This document shows, in pieces, positions 44,364 through 51,782 of a stretch of 64,000 nt of DNA (positions are counted from its first letter, which is position 1; each line of letters opens with the position of its first letter). Below the pieces are notes generated by a model. That model was not told where the DNA came from, ran no database searches, and saw only the letters and a list, made by a program, of their open reading frames with translations. A program made the translations under genes and the position numbers. The stretch lies in assembly GCF_004116625.1 (NCBI RefSeq), contig NZ_NXIE01000002.1:186001-250000 (forward strand), given 5' to 3'. The DNA comes from Halarcobacter mediterraneus (GTDB lineage Bacteria > Campylobacterota > Campylobacteria > Campylobacterales > Arcobacteraceae).

Positions 44364-44681
44364 GTGAAAGAAAAACTTTATTTAGTTTATAAAGAATTAT
44401 CTATTCCTGAAACAAGTGGAAAGAAAATAGGACTTTTTAGAACACTTTGTTCTATCTTTGGAGGTTTATTTGTTTCTTATTTAGGAATGACTTTATTAAT
44501 ATATATAATTCCTGGAAAACCAGGAGAGTCTATAGTTGTACCTTTATTGCTAAACACTTTTGTTTGGGCAGCAACTGCTTTATGGATAAGTATTTCTCCA
44601 ACAAAATGGAGTGCTCTTTTAAAATCAGTCATCCCTTCTTTTATTTTTATAGTTCTGATAGCAATTTTATATAATTTATAA
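44364..44681 (+). CDS. DUF3649-like small membrane protein of an iron-uptake cluster
   Basis: About 105 aa from a GTG start at 44364, preceded by GGGGAG; an in-frame TTG eight codons earlier has no ribosome binding site. Three hydrophobic helices (about 22-45, 52-72 and 80-100 of the product) with the pattern GGLFVSYLGMTLLIYIIPG resemble the DUF3649 proteins that precede PepSY/PiuB iron-transport proteins. Located 8 bases before the PepSY gene. Confidence 0.75.
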   Translation: MKEKLYLVYKELSIPETSGKKIGLFRTLCSIFGGLFVSYLGMTLLIYIIPGKPGESIVVPLLLNTFVWAATALWISISPTKWSALLKSVIPSFIFIVLIAILYNL

Positions 44682-44689
44682 GGTTTAAA

Positions 44690-46273
44690 ATGAGTTTAGA
44701 ATTAACACAAAAAGAGACAAGTAAACTATTTAAACAAAGATTACAAAGAGTACATGTAGCTGTAGGAATAAGCTTTTCTATTTTGATGTATTTAGCTGTA
44801 TTTTTTGGAATTTTTGCTATTTTACTTCCATATATACAAGTTTGGGAAAAACCTTCAAGGCATTATCAAATCCCCGATGTTACAAAGATAGATTACTCTT
44901 CTATGATAGACCCAGTTCTTGCTGACCCTGAATATCCAAAAATAAACCCTATTTCAATTACACTTCCTGGATATATGGAAGATCCTGCACTTAGAATTTG
45001 GACACAATTTACTGAGACAAAAGTATTTAATCCAAATACAACTAAAGAAGTTAAAAATGAAGATGAAGCCTCTCAATTAGCAAGATTTTTAAACCATATG
45101 CACTATGGTAGACCTTTTAAAACCTTAGGTTACATTATCTTTGGTTTTGTAGCAGTTGCAGGTATGTTTTTAGTAATAGGTGGTTTAATTCAAGTTCTTA
45201 TAATAAAATACAAAGATAAAGGTAAAAACGCTGCTAGCAAATTTTCTAAATGGCATCGTAAAATATTTACTTGGCTTTTTGCTCCTTTTATTATCATTAC
45301 TCTTACGGGAGCTTTGATGAATATAGGATATTCAGGATCTGCACCTATGACATTTTTAGCTTCAAAAGGACAAACTCATGAACTTTGGGCTATTTCAGGT
45401 CCCGTTCTTTTTCCTCCTGAACCAAGAATAGAAAAGAAAAATGATACAGTTACTATGCTTACTATGAATGAATTATTAAAAAAAGCAAAAGAAGTAAATC
45501 CAAATATTGATTATCAAAGAATAAAACTTACAAACTGGGGTGATTCTTCTGCTATTGCAAAAGTTGAAGGCTATAATCCATATATGCCTTTTTTAAATGG
45601 TATTTCAAATAAACCAAGTGTAACATTAAGTGGTGTTGATGGAAAAGTCATAACACAACAAAAGGTTCTAGATAAACATTGGAGCGGAATCTTTTATGAT
45701 AGTATGATGTTTCTTCATTTACTTTTTGGAGTAGATACTTTCACAAGATTGTTTATAGCTACTATTATGACAATATGTGCTTTTGCATTAGGTTTAGGGG
45801 TATTACTTTGGTTAGAAAAAAAAGCTAGAAAATTTCCTCTTAATATTCCTGTTTATAATGGTTATAGTAAATTTTGTCTTTCTGGAATGATTGGAATAAT
45901 TCCTGCAACTGGATTGTTATTTTTCTTACAATGGTTACTTCCCTTTGATATGGAAAATAGATTTTTAATCCAAAAAGGATTATTCGCTATTTTTTGGATA
46001 GGAACTTTAACTTGGGCTTTTTATAGAATAAACTCTTATCAAGCTGCTAAAGAATTCTTGTACATAGGAGCACTATTTTTTGTATTGAGTCCTTTTATTC
46101 ACTTTTATAATAGTGGTTTTAATCCTTATGAACTTTATACTCAAAATATGACAACTATTTTAAGTGTTGATATTGGATTATTTATTTTTGGGGCTTTACT
46201 TTATTTTGTAGCTAAAAAGCTTCCAAGCCAAAGAAAAACTGTTCAAGAATTTTGGGCAAATAAACTTAAATAA
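44690..46273 (+). CDS. PepSY-associated TM protein (PiuB-like, siderophore iron uptake)
   Basis: A 527-aa inner-membrane protein with TM helices at about 22-48, 150-172, 195-215, 355-378, 395-420 and 435-500. Periplasmic PepSY regions lie between TM1-TM2 and after GALMNIGYSG. The FLNHMHYGRPFKTLG and KWHRKIFTWLFAPFIIITLTGALMN segments with conserved His resemble ferric reductase/PiuB proteins that release iron from siderophores. It lies in one operon with a DUF3649-like protein and a FecI/FecR pair and shares the theme of TonB-dependent iron uptake. Confidence 0.88.
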   Translation: MSLELTQKETSKLFKQRLQRVHVAVGISFSILMYLAVFFGIFAILLPYIQVWEKPSRHYQIPDVTKIDYSSMIDPVLADPEYPKINPISITLPGYMEDPALRIWTQFTETKVFNPNTTKEVKNEDEASQLARFLNHMHYGRPFKTLGYIIFGFVAVAGMFLVIGGLIQVLIIKYKDKGKNAASKFSKWHRKIFTWLFAPFIIITLTGALMNIGYSGSAPMTFLASKGQTHELWAISGPVLFPPEPRIEKKNDTVTMLTMNELLKKAKEVNPNIDYQRIKLTNWGDSSAIAKVEGYNPYMPFLNGISNKPSVTLSGVDGKVITQQKVLDKHWSGIFYDSMMFLHLLFGVDTFTRLFIATIMTICAFALGLGVLLWLEKKARKFPLNIPVYNGYSKFCLSGMIGIIPATGLLFFLQWLLPFDMENRFLIQKGLFAIFWIGTLTWAFYRINSYQAAKEFLYIGALFFVLSPFIHFYNSGFNPYELYTQNMTTILSVDIGLFIFGALLYFVAKKLPSQRKTVQEFWANKLK

Positions 46274-46288
46274 AAAAGGAAAAATAAA

Positions 46289-46792
46289 ATGAAGAAGATA
46301 TTTGTAGTAATAAGTACTTTATTTGTAATAACAACACTTTATGCACATACTTTACTTATGAATGTAATGAATAATGAAGATAATACAATTACTGTTATTG
46401 GAGAATTTAGTACAGGAGAAAAAGCAGCTGGAGCACTAGTAAGATTAGAATCATTAGTTTCTGGAGAAATCTTATTTAAACAAAGACTTCCTGTAGAAAG
46501 TGAGTTAACTATTGATATACCAAAAGAACCTTATCAAGTTGTTCTTGATGGTGGGCCTGGACATACTATAGTAAAAGAAGGAATAGAACCCCTTGAAGGT
46601 TTTGCAAAAGAAGTGAAAGAAAAAGCTAAATCAAATAGTGAAAAACTATCAAAAGCTGAAAACTTTAATAATGAATGGAGTTTAACTACAATTATTTTAT
46701 TTACTATTTGTATTGTTTTACTTTTATTAGCTTTATATTTTAGTTCAAGAAATACTAATAAAATATTAAATGAGATTAGACAAAAAAACTAA
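46289..46792 (+). CDS. Exported protein with C-terminal membrane anchor, iron cluster
   Basis: A 167-aa protein: signal peptide about 1-20 (LYAHTLLM), a beta-rich domain (NTITVIGEFSTGEKAAGALVRLESLVSGE...), a charged helix and a C-terminal TM segment (about 133-152). It resembles periplasmic anchor proteins found next to metal transporters (CbiL/DUF4198-like), but the match is weak. It follows the PepSY gene by 15 bases. Confidence 0.7.
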   Translation: MKKIFVVISTLFVITTLYAHTLLMNVMNNEDNTITVIGEFSTGEKAAGALVRLESLVSGEILFKQRLPVESELTIDIPKEPYQVVLDGGPGHTIVKEGIEPLEGFAKEVKEKAKSNSEKLSKAENFNNEWSLTTIILFTICIVLLLLALYFSSRNTNKILNEIRQKN

Positions 46793-46801
46793 TTAAATTA
46801 A

Positions 46802-47287
46802 ATGTTGCATTTTTATGAAGAATTAAAATCTTATATTCAAAAAAACGTAAAAAATAAAGAAGATGCAATAGAAATAGTTCAAGAAACCTATACAAAAGCC
46901 CTTGAGTTTGAATCAAAAAGTATTATAAAAAATAAAAGGGCTTTATTGTATAAAATTGCAAAAAATATTATTATAGATAACGCCAGAAAAGAAAAAAACT
47001 ATCAAAATGTCCTATATGAAGAAGAAAATCATTCAATTCCAAAAGAAGAACAACCTGAAGAATTGATTTTTGATTCAATACAAAAAGACTTATTAAAAGA
47101 AGCTGTAGAAAAACTTCCTGCAAAAAATAAACAAGCCTTTGTTTTACACTTTATAAAAGGATACACTAAACAACAAATAGCACAAATAATGGGGATAAGT
47201 CTAAATGCAGCTCAAAAACACATAAGAAGAGCTACAGAAAAAATCAAAGAATATCTATCTTTGTATGATTGGGATATAAATGAATAA
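46802..47287 (+). CDS. ECF sigma factor of the FecI type
   Basis: A 161-residue extracytoplasmic-function sigma factor. Region 2 is at about 5-70 (IEIVQETYTKALEF, LLYKIAKNIIIDNARKEKNY). Region 4 is at about 100-155 (EAVEKLPAKNKQAFVLHFIKGYTKQQIAQIMGISLNAAQKHIRRATEKIKEYL). It overlaps the FecR-type gene by 8 bases, so sigma and anti-sigma are coupled. It should direct transcription of the TonB receptor 1.7 kb downstream. Confidence 0.92.
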   Translation: MLHFYEELKSYIQKNVKNKEDAIEIVQETYTKALEFESKSIIKNKRALLYKIAKNIIIDNARKEKNYQNVLYEEENHSIPKEEQPEELIFDSIQKDLLKEAVEKLPAKNKQAFVLHFIKGYTKQQIAQIMGISLNAAQKHIRRATEKIKEYLSLYDWDINE

Positions 47288-48266
47288 ACAAGAAAAAATA
47301 GAAGAACAAGCAGTAAATTGGTATAACTGTAATAAAGAAGGTTTAACACCTAAACAAAAAAAAGATTTTAATAACTGGCTAAATGAAAATACAGAACATA
47401 AAAAAGCATATGATAGTTTAAATAAACTACAAACACTTTACAACTCTTTAGAGGATGAATATTTAGAAGAACTTGCAGATGAAGCTATAAAAGGAGCAAA
47501 AAAAACAAAGATATTAGAACAAATTAAATCTTATACTATTGCTGCAAGTTTTTTTATAATAATATTTACAGGACTTTTCCAAAGCTATAATTATTATCTT
47601 CAACCTAGCTATATAAACTCTTTAGTTACACATATTGAAACTATCAAAGAGTTTAAACTACCAGATAATACAAAATTAGCCCTTGATGCAAAGACAAAAA
47701 TAAATATAAAATATTTTCATAATACTAGAAAAATAAAACTTTTATATGGAAAAGTATTTTTTGAAGTAGAAAAAGATAAAAATAGACCTTTTAATATAAT
47801 CTCAAATAAAACTCATATTCAAGTAGTTGGAACTTCCTTTGAAGTAGAAAATCAAGAAAATAAAACAACAATAAAAGTAAAAGAAGGTATTGTAAAAATT
47901 TCAAAAATAAATGACTTTGAGAACTTGCAAACAATCACTTTATTAAAAAAAGGACAAGAACTTACTTTAAATAAATCTAGTAAAGTCCTTAATAAATCAA
48001 CTATAGATATAAATAATATAGCTTTATGGAAAAATAACAAACTATTCTTTGATAATAAATCGCTAAAAGAAGCTGTAAAAGAGTTTTCAAAGTATACAAG
48101 AAATAAAATTACTATTGAAAGTAAAGACATAATAAACTTTCCTATCACAGGTCATTTTAATACAAATGAAATAGATAAATTTTTACTAGCATTAAAAACT
48201 ATCTATCCAATAAAAATAAGAAAAGAAAAAAATATAATTTATATAAATAAAAAAATATTAGATTAA
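47280..48266 (+). CDS. FecR-type anti-sigma/transmembrane signalling protein
   Basis: A 328-aa inner-membrane protein with a cytoplasmic N-terminal DUF4880 domain (about 8-75; AVNWYNCNKEGLTPKQKKDFNNWLNENTEHKKAYD), one TM helix (about 84-103) and a periplasmic FecR domain (about 120-230; DNTKLALDAKTKINIKYF...) plus a C-terminal STN-like part. It transmits the ligand-bound state of the TonB receptor to the FecI sigma factor. Confidence 0.92.
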   Translation: MNKQEKIEEQAVNWYNCNKEGLTPKQKKDFNNWLNENTEHKKAYDSLNKLQTLYNSLEDEYLEELADEAIKGAKKTKILEQIKSYTIAASFFIIIFTGLFQSYNYYLQPSYINSLVTHIETIKEFKLPDNTKLALDAKTKINIKYFHNTRKIKLLYGKVFFEVEKDKNRPFNIISNKTHIQVVGTSFEVENQENKTTIKVKEGIVKISKINDFENLQTITLLKKGQELTLNKSSKVLNKSTIDINNIALWKNNKLFFDNKSLKEAVKEFSKYTRNKITIESKDIINFPITGHFNTNEIDKFLLALKTIYPIKIRKEKNIIYINKKILD

Positions 48267-48278
48267 TAATTATTATCA
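48264..48278. promoter_or_regulatory. Fur-box-like palindrome
   Basis: TAATAATTATTATCA matches the 7-1-7 consensus TGATAATNATTATCA with a single difference. It lies between fecR and doxX, 52 bases before the doxX ATG. Confidence 0.6.
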
Positions 48279-48329
48279 CTTAAAGTTTATTATAGTATTA
48301 TTTCAAAAATTTTATTTAGGAGTTAGATA

Positions 48330-48749
48330 ATGAAATCTATAGAAAACTTTTTAGCAAGAGTTTTATGTGAAGATATTGGTAAGTTAATACTTAGACTTAA
48401 TTTAGGTTTTTTAATGCTTTTTCACGGATATAAAAAATATGTAAATGGTATTGAGGGAATTAAAGGCTTAGTAACAAAAGCAGGTCTTCCTGAATTTCTT
48501 GCTTATGGAGTTTATTTAGGTGAAATTGCTATTCCTATTTTACTAATAATAGGACTGTATACTAGAATAAGTAGTTTAATTTATGCTTTAACTATGTTTT
48601 TTGCAATTTATTTAGCTCATTCTAGTCATATATTTGCAATAAATGAAAGATCAGGTGCCTTAGCTATTGAAACACCTCTTTTATTCTTACTTGGAGCTGT
48701 TACATTAATGTTCATTGGTTCAGGAAGAATCGCTTTAGATAGAAAATAA
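48330..48749 (+). CDS. DoxX-family membrane protein
   Basis: A 139-aa integral membrane protein with four helices (about 20-35, 58-78, 83-103 and 110-130) and the DoxX patterns RLNLGFLMLFHGYKKYVNGIEG and AYGVYLGEIAIPILLIIGLYTR. Its role in bacteria is not settled (redox or detergent-stress link). The preceding Fur-box-like sequence suggests iron control and it is between fecR and the receptor gene. Confidence 0.9.
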   Translation: MKSIENFLARVLCEDIGKLILRLNLGFLMLFHGYKKYVNGIEGIKGLVTKAGLPEFLAYGVYLGEIAIPILLIIGLYTRISSLIYALTMFFAIYLAHSSHIFAINERSGALAIETPLLFLLGAVTLMFIGSGRIALDRK

Positions 48750-48756
48750 TACTATA

Positions 48757-48791
48757 ATCTAAGGTTTTAGTAATAAGCTAAAACCTTAGAT
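48757..48791 (+). terminator. Terminator after doxX
   Basis: ATCTAAGGTTTTAG (48757-48770) pairs perfectly with CTAAAACCTTAGAT (48778-48791) around a 7-nt loop, followed by a T-rich stretch. Confidence 0.82.
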
Positions 48792-48882
48792 AACTTTCTT
48801 TATATTTTATAGTCTTTTTAATAAATTCTAAAATTTCTTTATTTTTTTTAAAAATTTTTGTCCTCTTTTTCTAAGTTTTACG

Positions 48883-48898
48883 TCTTCATATATGAAGA
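48883..48898. promoter_or_regulatory. 16-bp palindrome upstream of the TonB receptor
   Basis: TCTTCATATATGAAGA equals its own reverse complement over 16 bases and lies 44 bases before the receptor ATG. It may be an operator; the owner is unknown. Confidence 0.4.
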
Positions 48899-48942
48899 TT
48901 ATATAAATAATACTCACAATCAATACTAATTAAGGAGATAAA

Positions 48943-51237
48943 ATGAATCTATTAAAGAAATCTTTAATAGCACCAACACTGGCGGTTTTATTGTATTCAA
49001 ACCTATATGCAAAGGAATCATATACTGTAGAATCAATGAGTTTAAAAGAGGCTATTGAGAACATATCGAAAAAAGTAAATATACCTTATATGGTAAATAG
49101 TAATTTAATAAAAGGTAAAACCTCACAAAAAATAGAAAATATAAGTGGGGTAAAAAATGCTTTAGATAAGGTTTTAGAAAATAGTGGATTGGAAGCTACT
49201 ATTATAGATGGAACTATTATTATAAAAAAGAAAAAGTTAAAAGAAAAAAATACTATTTTAAATAATAGTATTCATAAATTTGATGATATTATGGTAACAG
49301 GAGAACTTCAAGAAAGAAACTTACAAAATACCCATTCAAGTGTCTCTGTAATATTAGGAGAAAAACTAGATACATCAATGGATCAAGATTTATCAGATGT
49401 CCTTGAAAAAGTAGCAGGTATCAATGGAGTAGGAAGTGATTTAAATTTTGCTATTAGAGGAATGAAAGATAGTGGAGTTGTGGGAGAAGGTCAGACTATA
49501 TCTTATCAAGTTGATGGAACATATATCCCATCAAGTAGAGCTTTATGGGGAAGTTCTATTACAAGTACTTGGGATTTAGAACAAATTGAAGTTTTAAGAG
49601 GACCACAGTCAACGCAACAAGGACAAAATGCTATGGCTGGGGCTATAAATGTTAGAACAAAAGATCCTATTTTTGAAGAAGAGTATAAATTTAGAGCAGA
49701 TTATGCTTCTTTCAACGAGAAAAAATTAGCAACAGCTATAAATATTCCTTTGAATGAAAACTGGGCATTTAGATTAGCTGGAGAATATGCTTCAAATGAT
49801 GGAGATATAAAGCATATAACTACAGGTGAAGATGTAGGTAAAGGGGAAACAAAATATCTTAGGGGAAAACTAAGATATGCCAATGATAACTTAGATATGA
49901 TATTGACTATTGCAGATAACTATAGAGAAGTTCCTGAAAAAAATATTGATATAAATGAATATCCACATAGAAGAGTAGTTAGCAAAGATTACAAAATGGA
50001 AGTAGATTCAAATACTTATAATCTTAATATAAATTATGATTTTGATGATAAATGGAGTATTAAATCAAATAGTTCATATTTAGATAGTGAATATACTACA
50101 AAGTCAGATGGATTTATTAGAGGAGTGGATGATGAAGTTCTATCTGAAGAATTAAAAGTACTTTATACTGAAGATAAATTAAGACTTGTTGTTGGTTCTT
50201 ATTATAGTTTACATAAAGAAAAAGATTCATCTAAGCTTTCAGGAATGGAACTTACAAGATTTGGATATCCAGGAGTTTTTATGAATTCTACTGGGGAAGG
50301 AAATGATGAAACTACAAATTATGCACTTTTTACAGAACTAGAATATGAATTAAATAATAAATGGACAGTTATTGCAGGTCTTAGATATGATAAAGAGAAA
50401 CAAGTATATGATAGTTTTTCAACAACTACTGTTACACCTTATGACCCTGTTGGTTTTGCAAGTAGTAGTACAGAAGATAAAGATTCAAAATATGATGCAT
50501 TATTACCAAAGCTAGGACTTATATACACTATAAAAGAAGATATAACTACAGGTTTTACTATACAAAAAGGATATAGAGCAGGAGGAAGTGCAATTAATTC
50601 TTTAGGGCAGGAGTATGAATTTGATCCAGAATATACTACAAATTATGAGTTGTCATTTAGGTCATTACTTTTAGATAAAACACTTAAATTTAATACAAAT
50701 ATTTTTTATACAAAATATGAAGATATGCAAATATCATTAGTAGGTCCAAGTGGGAGTATATATGATAGTTATATTACAAATGGAGGAAAATCTTCAATAT
50801 ATGGAGCAGAAATTGAAACAGATTATGATGTAAATGAATCTTTAAATCTATTTTTTAATTTAGCATATGCAAAAACACAATTTGATGAATATAATGAAGG
50901 TGGAGTTGATTATAAAGGAAAAGAGTTCCTAAATGCTCCAAAATGGACTGGTTCTATAGGAGGTTCATATAAATTTAATAGAAATATTATGATGAATTTA
51001 TATGGGACATATACAAGTCATAGTTATGCCACTTTAGATAATACTGAAGAAACAAAATCTGATTCGGCTTTTATAACAAATACAAGTATCACTTATAAAT
51101 CAGATGATAATTGGTCTGCAAAATTATATGTAAGAAATCTTTTTGATAAAGAATATATAACATATAGAGGTCTTTATGATGTATCCCAAGCATCTGACCC
51201 AAGAGTAGTAGGTATTAGTTTTAACTATCAATTCTAA
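48943..51237 (+). CDS. TonB-dependent outer-membrane siderophore receptor with STN signalling domain
   Basis: A 764-aa receptor. Signal peptide about 1-23. The N-terminal STN/secretin domain (about 27-95; MSLKEAIENISKKVNIPYMVNSNLIKG) interacts with a FecR-type protein. The plug domain is at about 115-230 (LSDVLEKVAGINGVGSDLNFAIRGM, EVLRGPQSTQQGQNAMAGAINV). The beta-barrel runs to the end, closing with the aromatic signature VVGISFNYQF. It should import a ferric siderophore or similar chelate using TonB and induce its own synthesis through the upstream FecI/FecR pair. Confidence 0.94.
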   Translation: MNLLKKSLIAPTLAVLLYSNLYAKESYTVESMSLKEAIENISKKVNIPYMVNSNLIKGKTSQKIENISGVKNALDKVLENSGLEATIIDGTIIIKKKKLKEKNTILNNSIHKFDDIMVTGELQERNLQNTHSSVSVILGEKLDTSMDQDLSDVLEKVAGINGVGSDLNFAIRGMKDSGVVGEGQTISYQVDGTYIPSSRALWGSSITSTWDLEQIEVLRGPQSTQQGQNAMAGAINVRTKDPIFEEEYKFRADYASFNEKKLATAINIPLNENWAFRLAGEYASNDGDIKHITTGEDVGKGETKYLRGKLRYANDNLDMILTIADNYREVPEKNIDINEYPHRRVVSKDYKMEVDSNTYNLNINYDFDDKWSIKSNSSYLDSEYTTKSDGFIRGVDDEVLSEELKVLYTEDKLRLVVGSYYSLHKEKDSSKLSGMELTRFGYPGVFMNSTGEGNDETTNYALFTELEYELNNKWTVIAGLRYDKEKQVYDSFSTTTVTPYDPVGFASSSTEDKDSKYDALLPKLGLIYTIKEDITTGFTIQKGYRAGGSAINSLGQEYEFDPEYTTNYELSFRSLLLDKTLKFNTNIFYTKYEDMQISLVGPSGSIYDSYITNGGKSSIYGAEIETDYDVNESLNLFFNLAYAKTQFDEYNEGGVDYKGKEFLNAPKWTGSIGGSYKFNRNIMMNLYGTYTSHSYATLDNTEETKSDSAFITNTSITYKSDDNWSAKLYVRNLFDKEYITYRGLYDVSQASDPRVVGISFNYQF

Positions 51238-51240
51238 AAA

Positions 51241-51262
51241 TAAAGAGACATTCGTCTCTTTA
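51241..51262 (+). terminator. Terminator after the TonB receptor
   Basis: TAAAGAGAC pairs with GTCTCTTTA around ATTC directly after the stop, with a T-rich tail. It marks the left border of the type IV secretion region. Confidence 0.8.
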
Positions 51263-51394
51263 TAAAACCTTAAAATATAGCTACTAATACATTACATTTA
51301 AACCAACTCTTATTTTTATATAAAGATTTTAATACTTAATATTTTAGTATAATATATGACTTAAAAGATATCAAAATAATTTTTTTTTAAATTC

Positions 51395-51433
51395 AATGTT
51401 ACTTTTCTAAACAAATAAATTTAAATGTTACTT
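51395..51433 (+). repeat. Direct repeat AATGTTACTT upstream of virB2
   Basis: The 10-mer AATGTTACTT occurs at 51395-51404 and again at 51424-51433 in the 267-base gap before the secretion genes. It may be a regulator site. No tRNA or integrase att core is seen here. Confidence 0.4.
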
Positions 51434-51504
51434 ATAATTTATAATTTTATTTAATATTATATAAATATTTATATAATAATAAAATTATTTTAAAAGGAGT
51501 TTAA

Positions 51505-51777
51505 ATGAGAGAAAAGTCTCAGTTTTTAGTTTTGGTATTATTTTTAATTTTACCTAGTTTGGTTTTTGGTAGTGGTATTGAAAAAGCTAATACCTTAATG
51601 GATAATGTATATACAGCAATGCACGCAATAGCAATTATTACGGTAACAGTTTGTATTATGTGGGTTGGATATAAAATCTTATTTGGTGGAAGAGCATTAC
51701 AAGAATTTGGTGGTGTAATCTTAGGAGCTATTTGTATTGCTAGTGCTGCTGAAATAGCTGCATTTTTAATAAGTTAA
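51505..51777 (+). CDS. virB2: VirB2-type pilin
   Basis: A 90-aa small pilin of a type IV secretion system with two hydrophobic helices (about 38-58 and 65-88) after a signal peptide (about 1-22, ending VFGSG). The layout KANTLMDNVYTAMHAIAIITVTVCIMWVGYKILFGGRALQEFGGVI is typical of VirB2/TrbC: the mature pilin makes the conjugative pilus. First gene of the operon, preceded by AAAAGGAG, and 5 bases before virB4. Confidence 0.88.
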   Translation: MREKSQFLVLVLFLILPSLVFGSGIEKANTLMDNVYTAMHAIAIITVTVCIMWVGYKILFGGRALQEFGGVILGAICIASAAEIAAFLIS

Positions 51778-51782
51778 AAATT

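Noticed and set aside
44447-44674. Second plus-strand frame within the DUF3649-like gene
   Set aside because: Overlaps almost entirely with the better-supported frame, which has a proper GTG start and membrane pattern.
51263-51504. Attachment site of an integrative element
   Set aside because: No tRNA end, integrase gene or long direct repeat is visible; only a 10-base repeat occurs.
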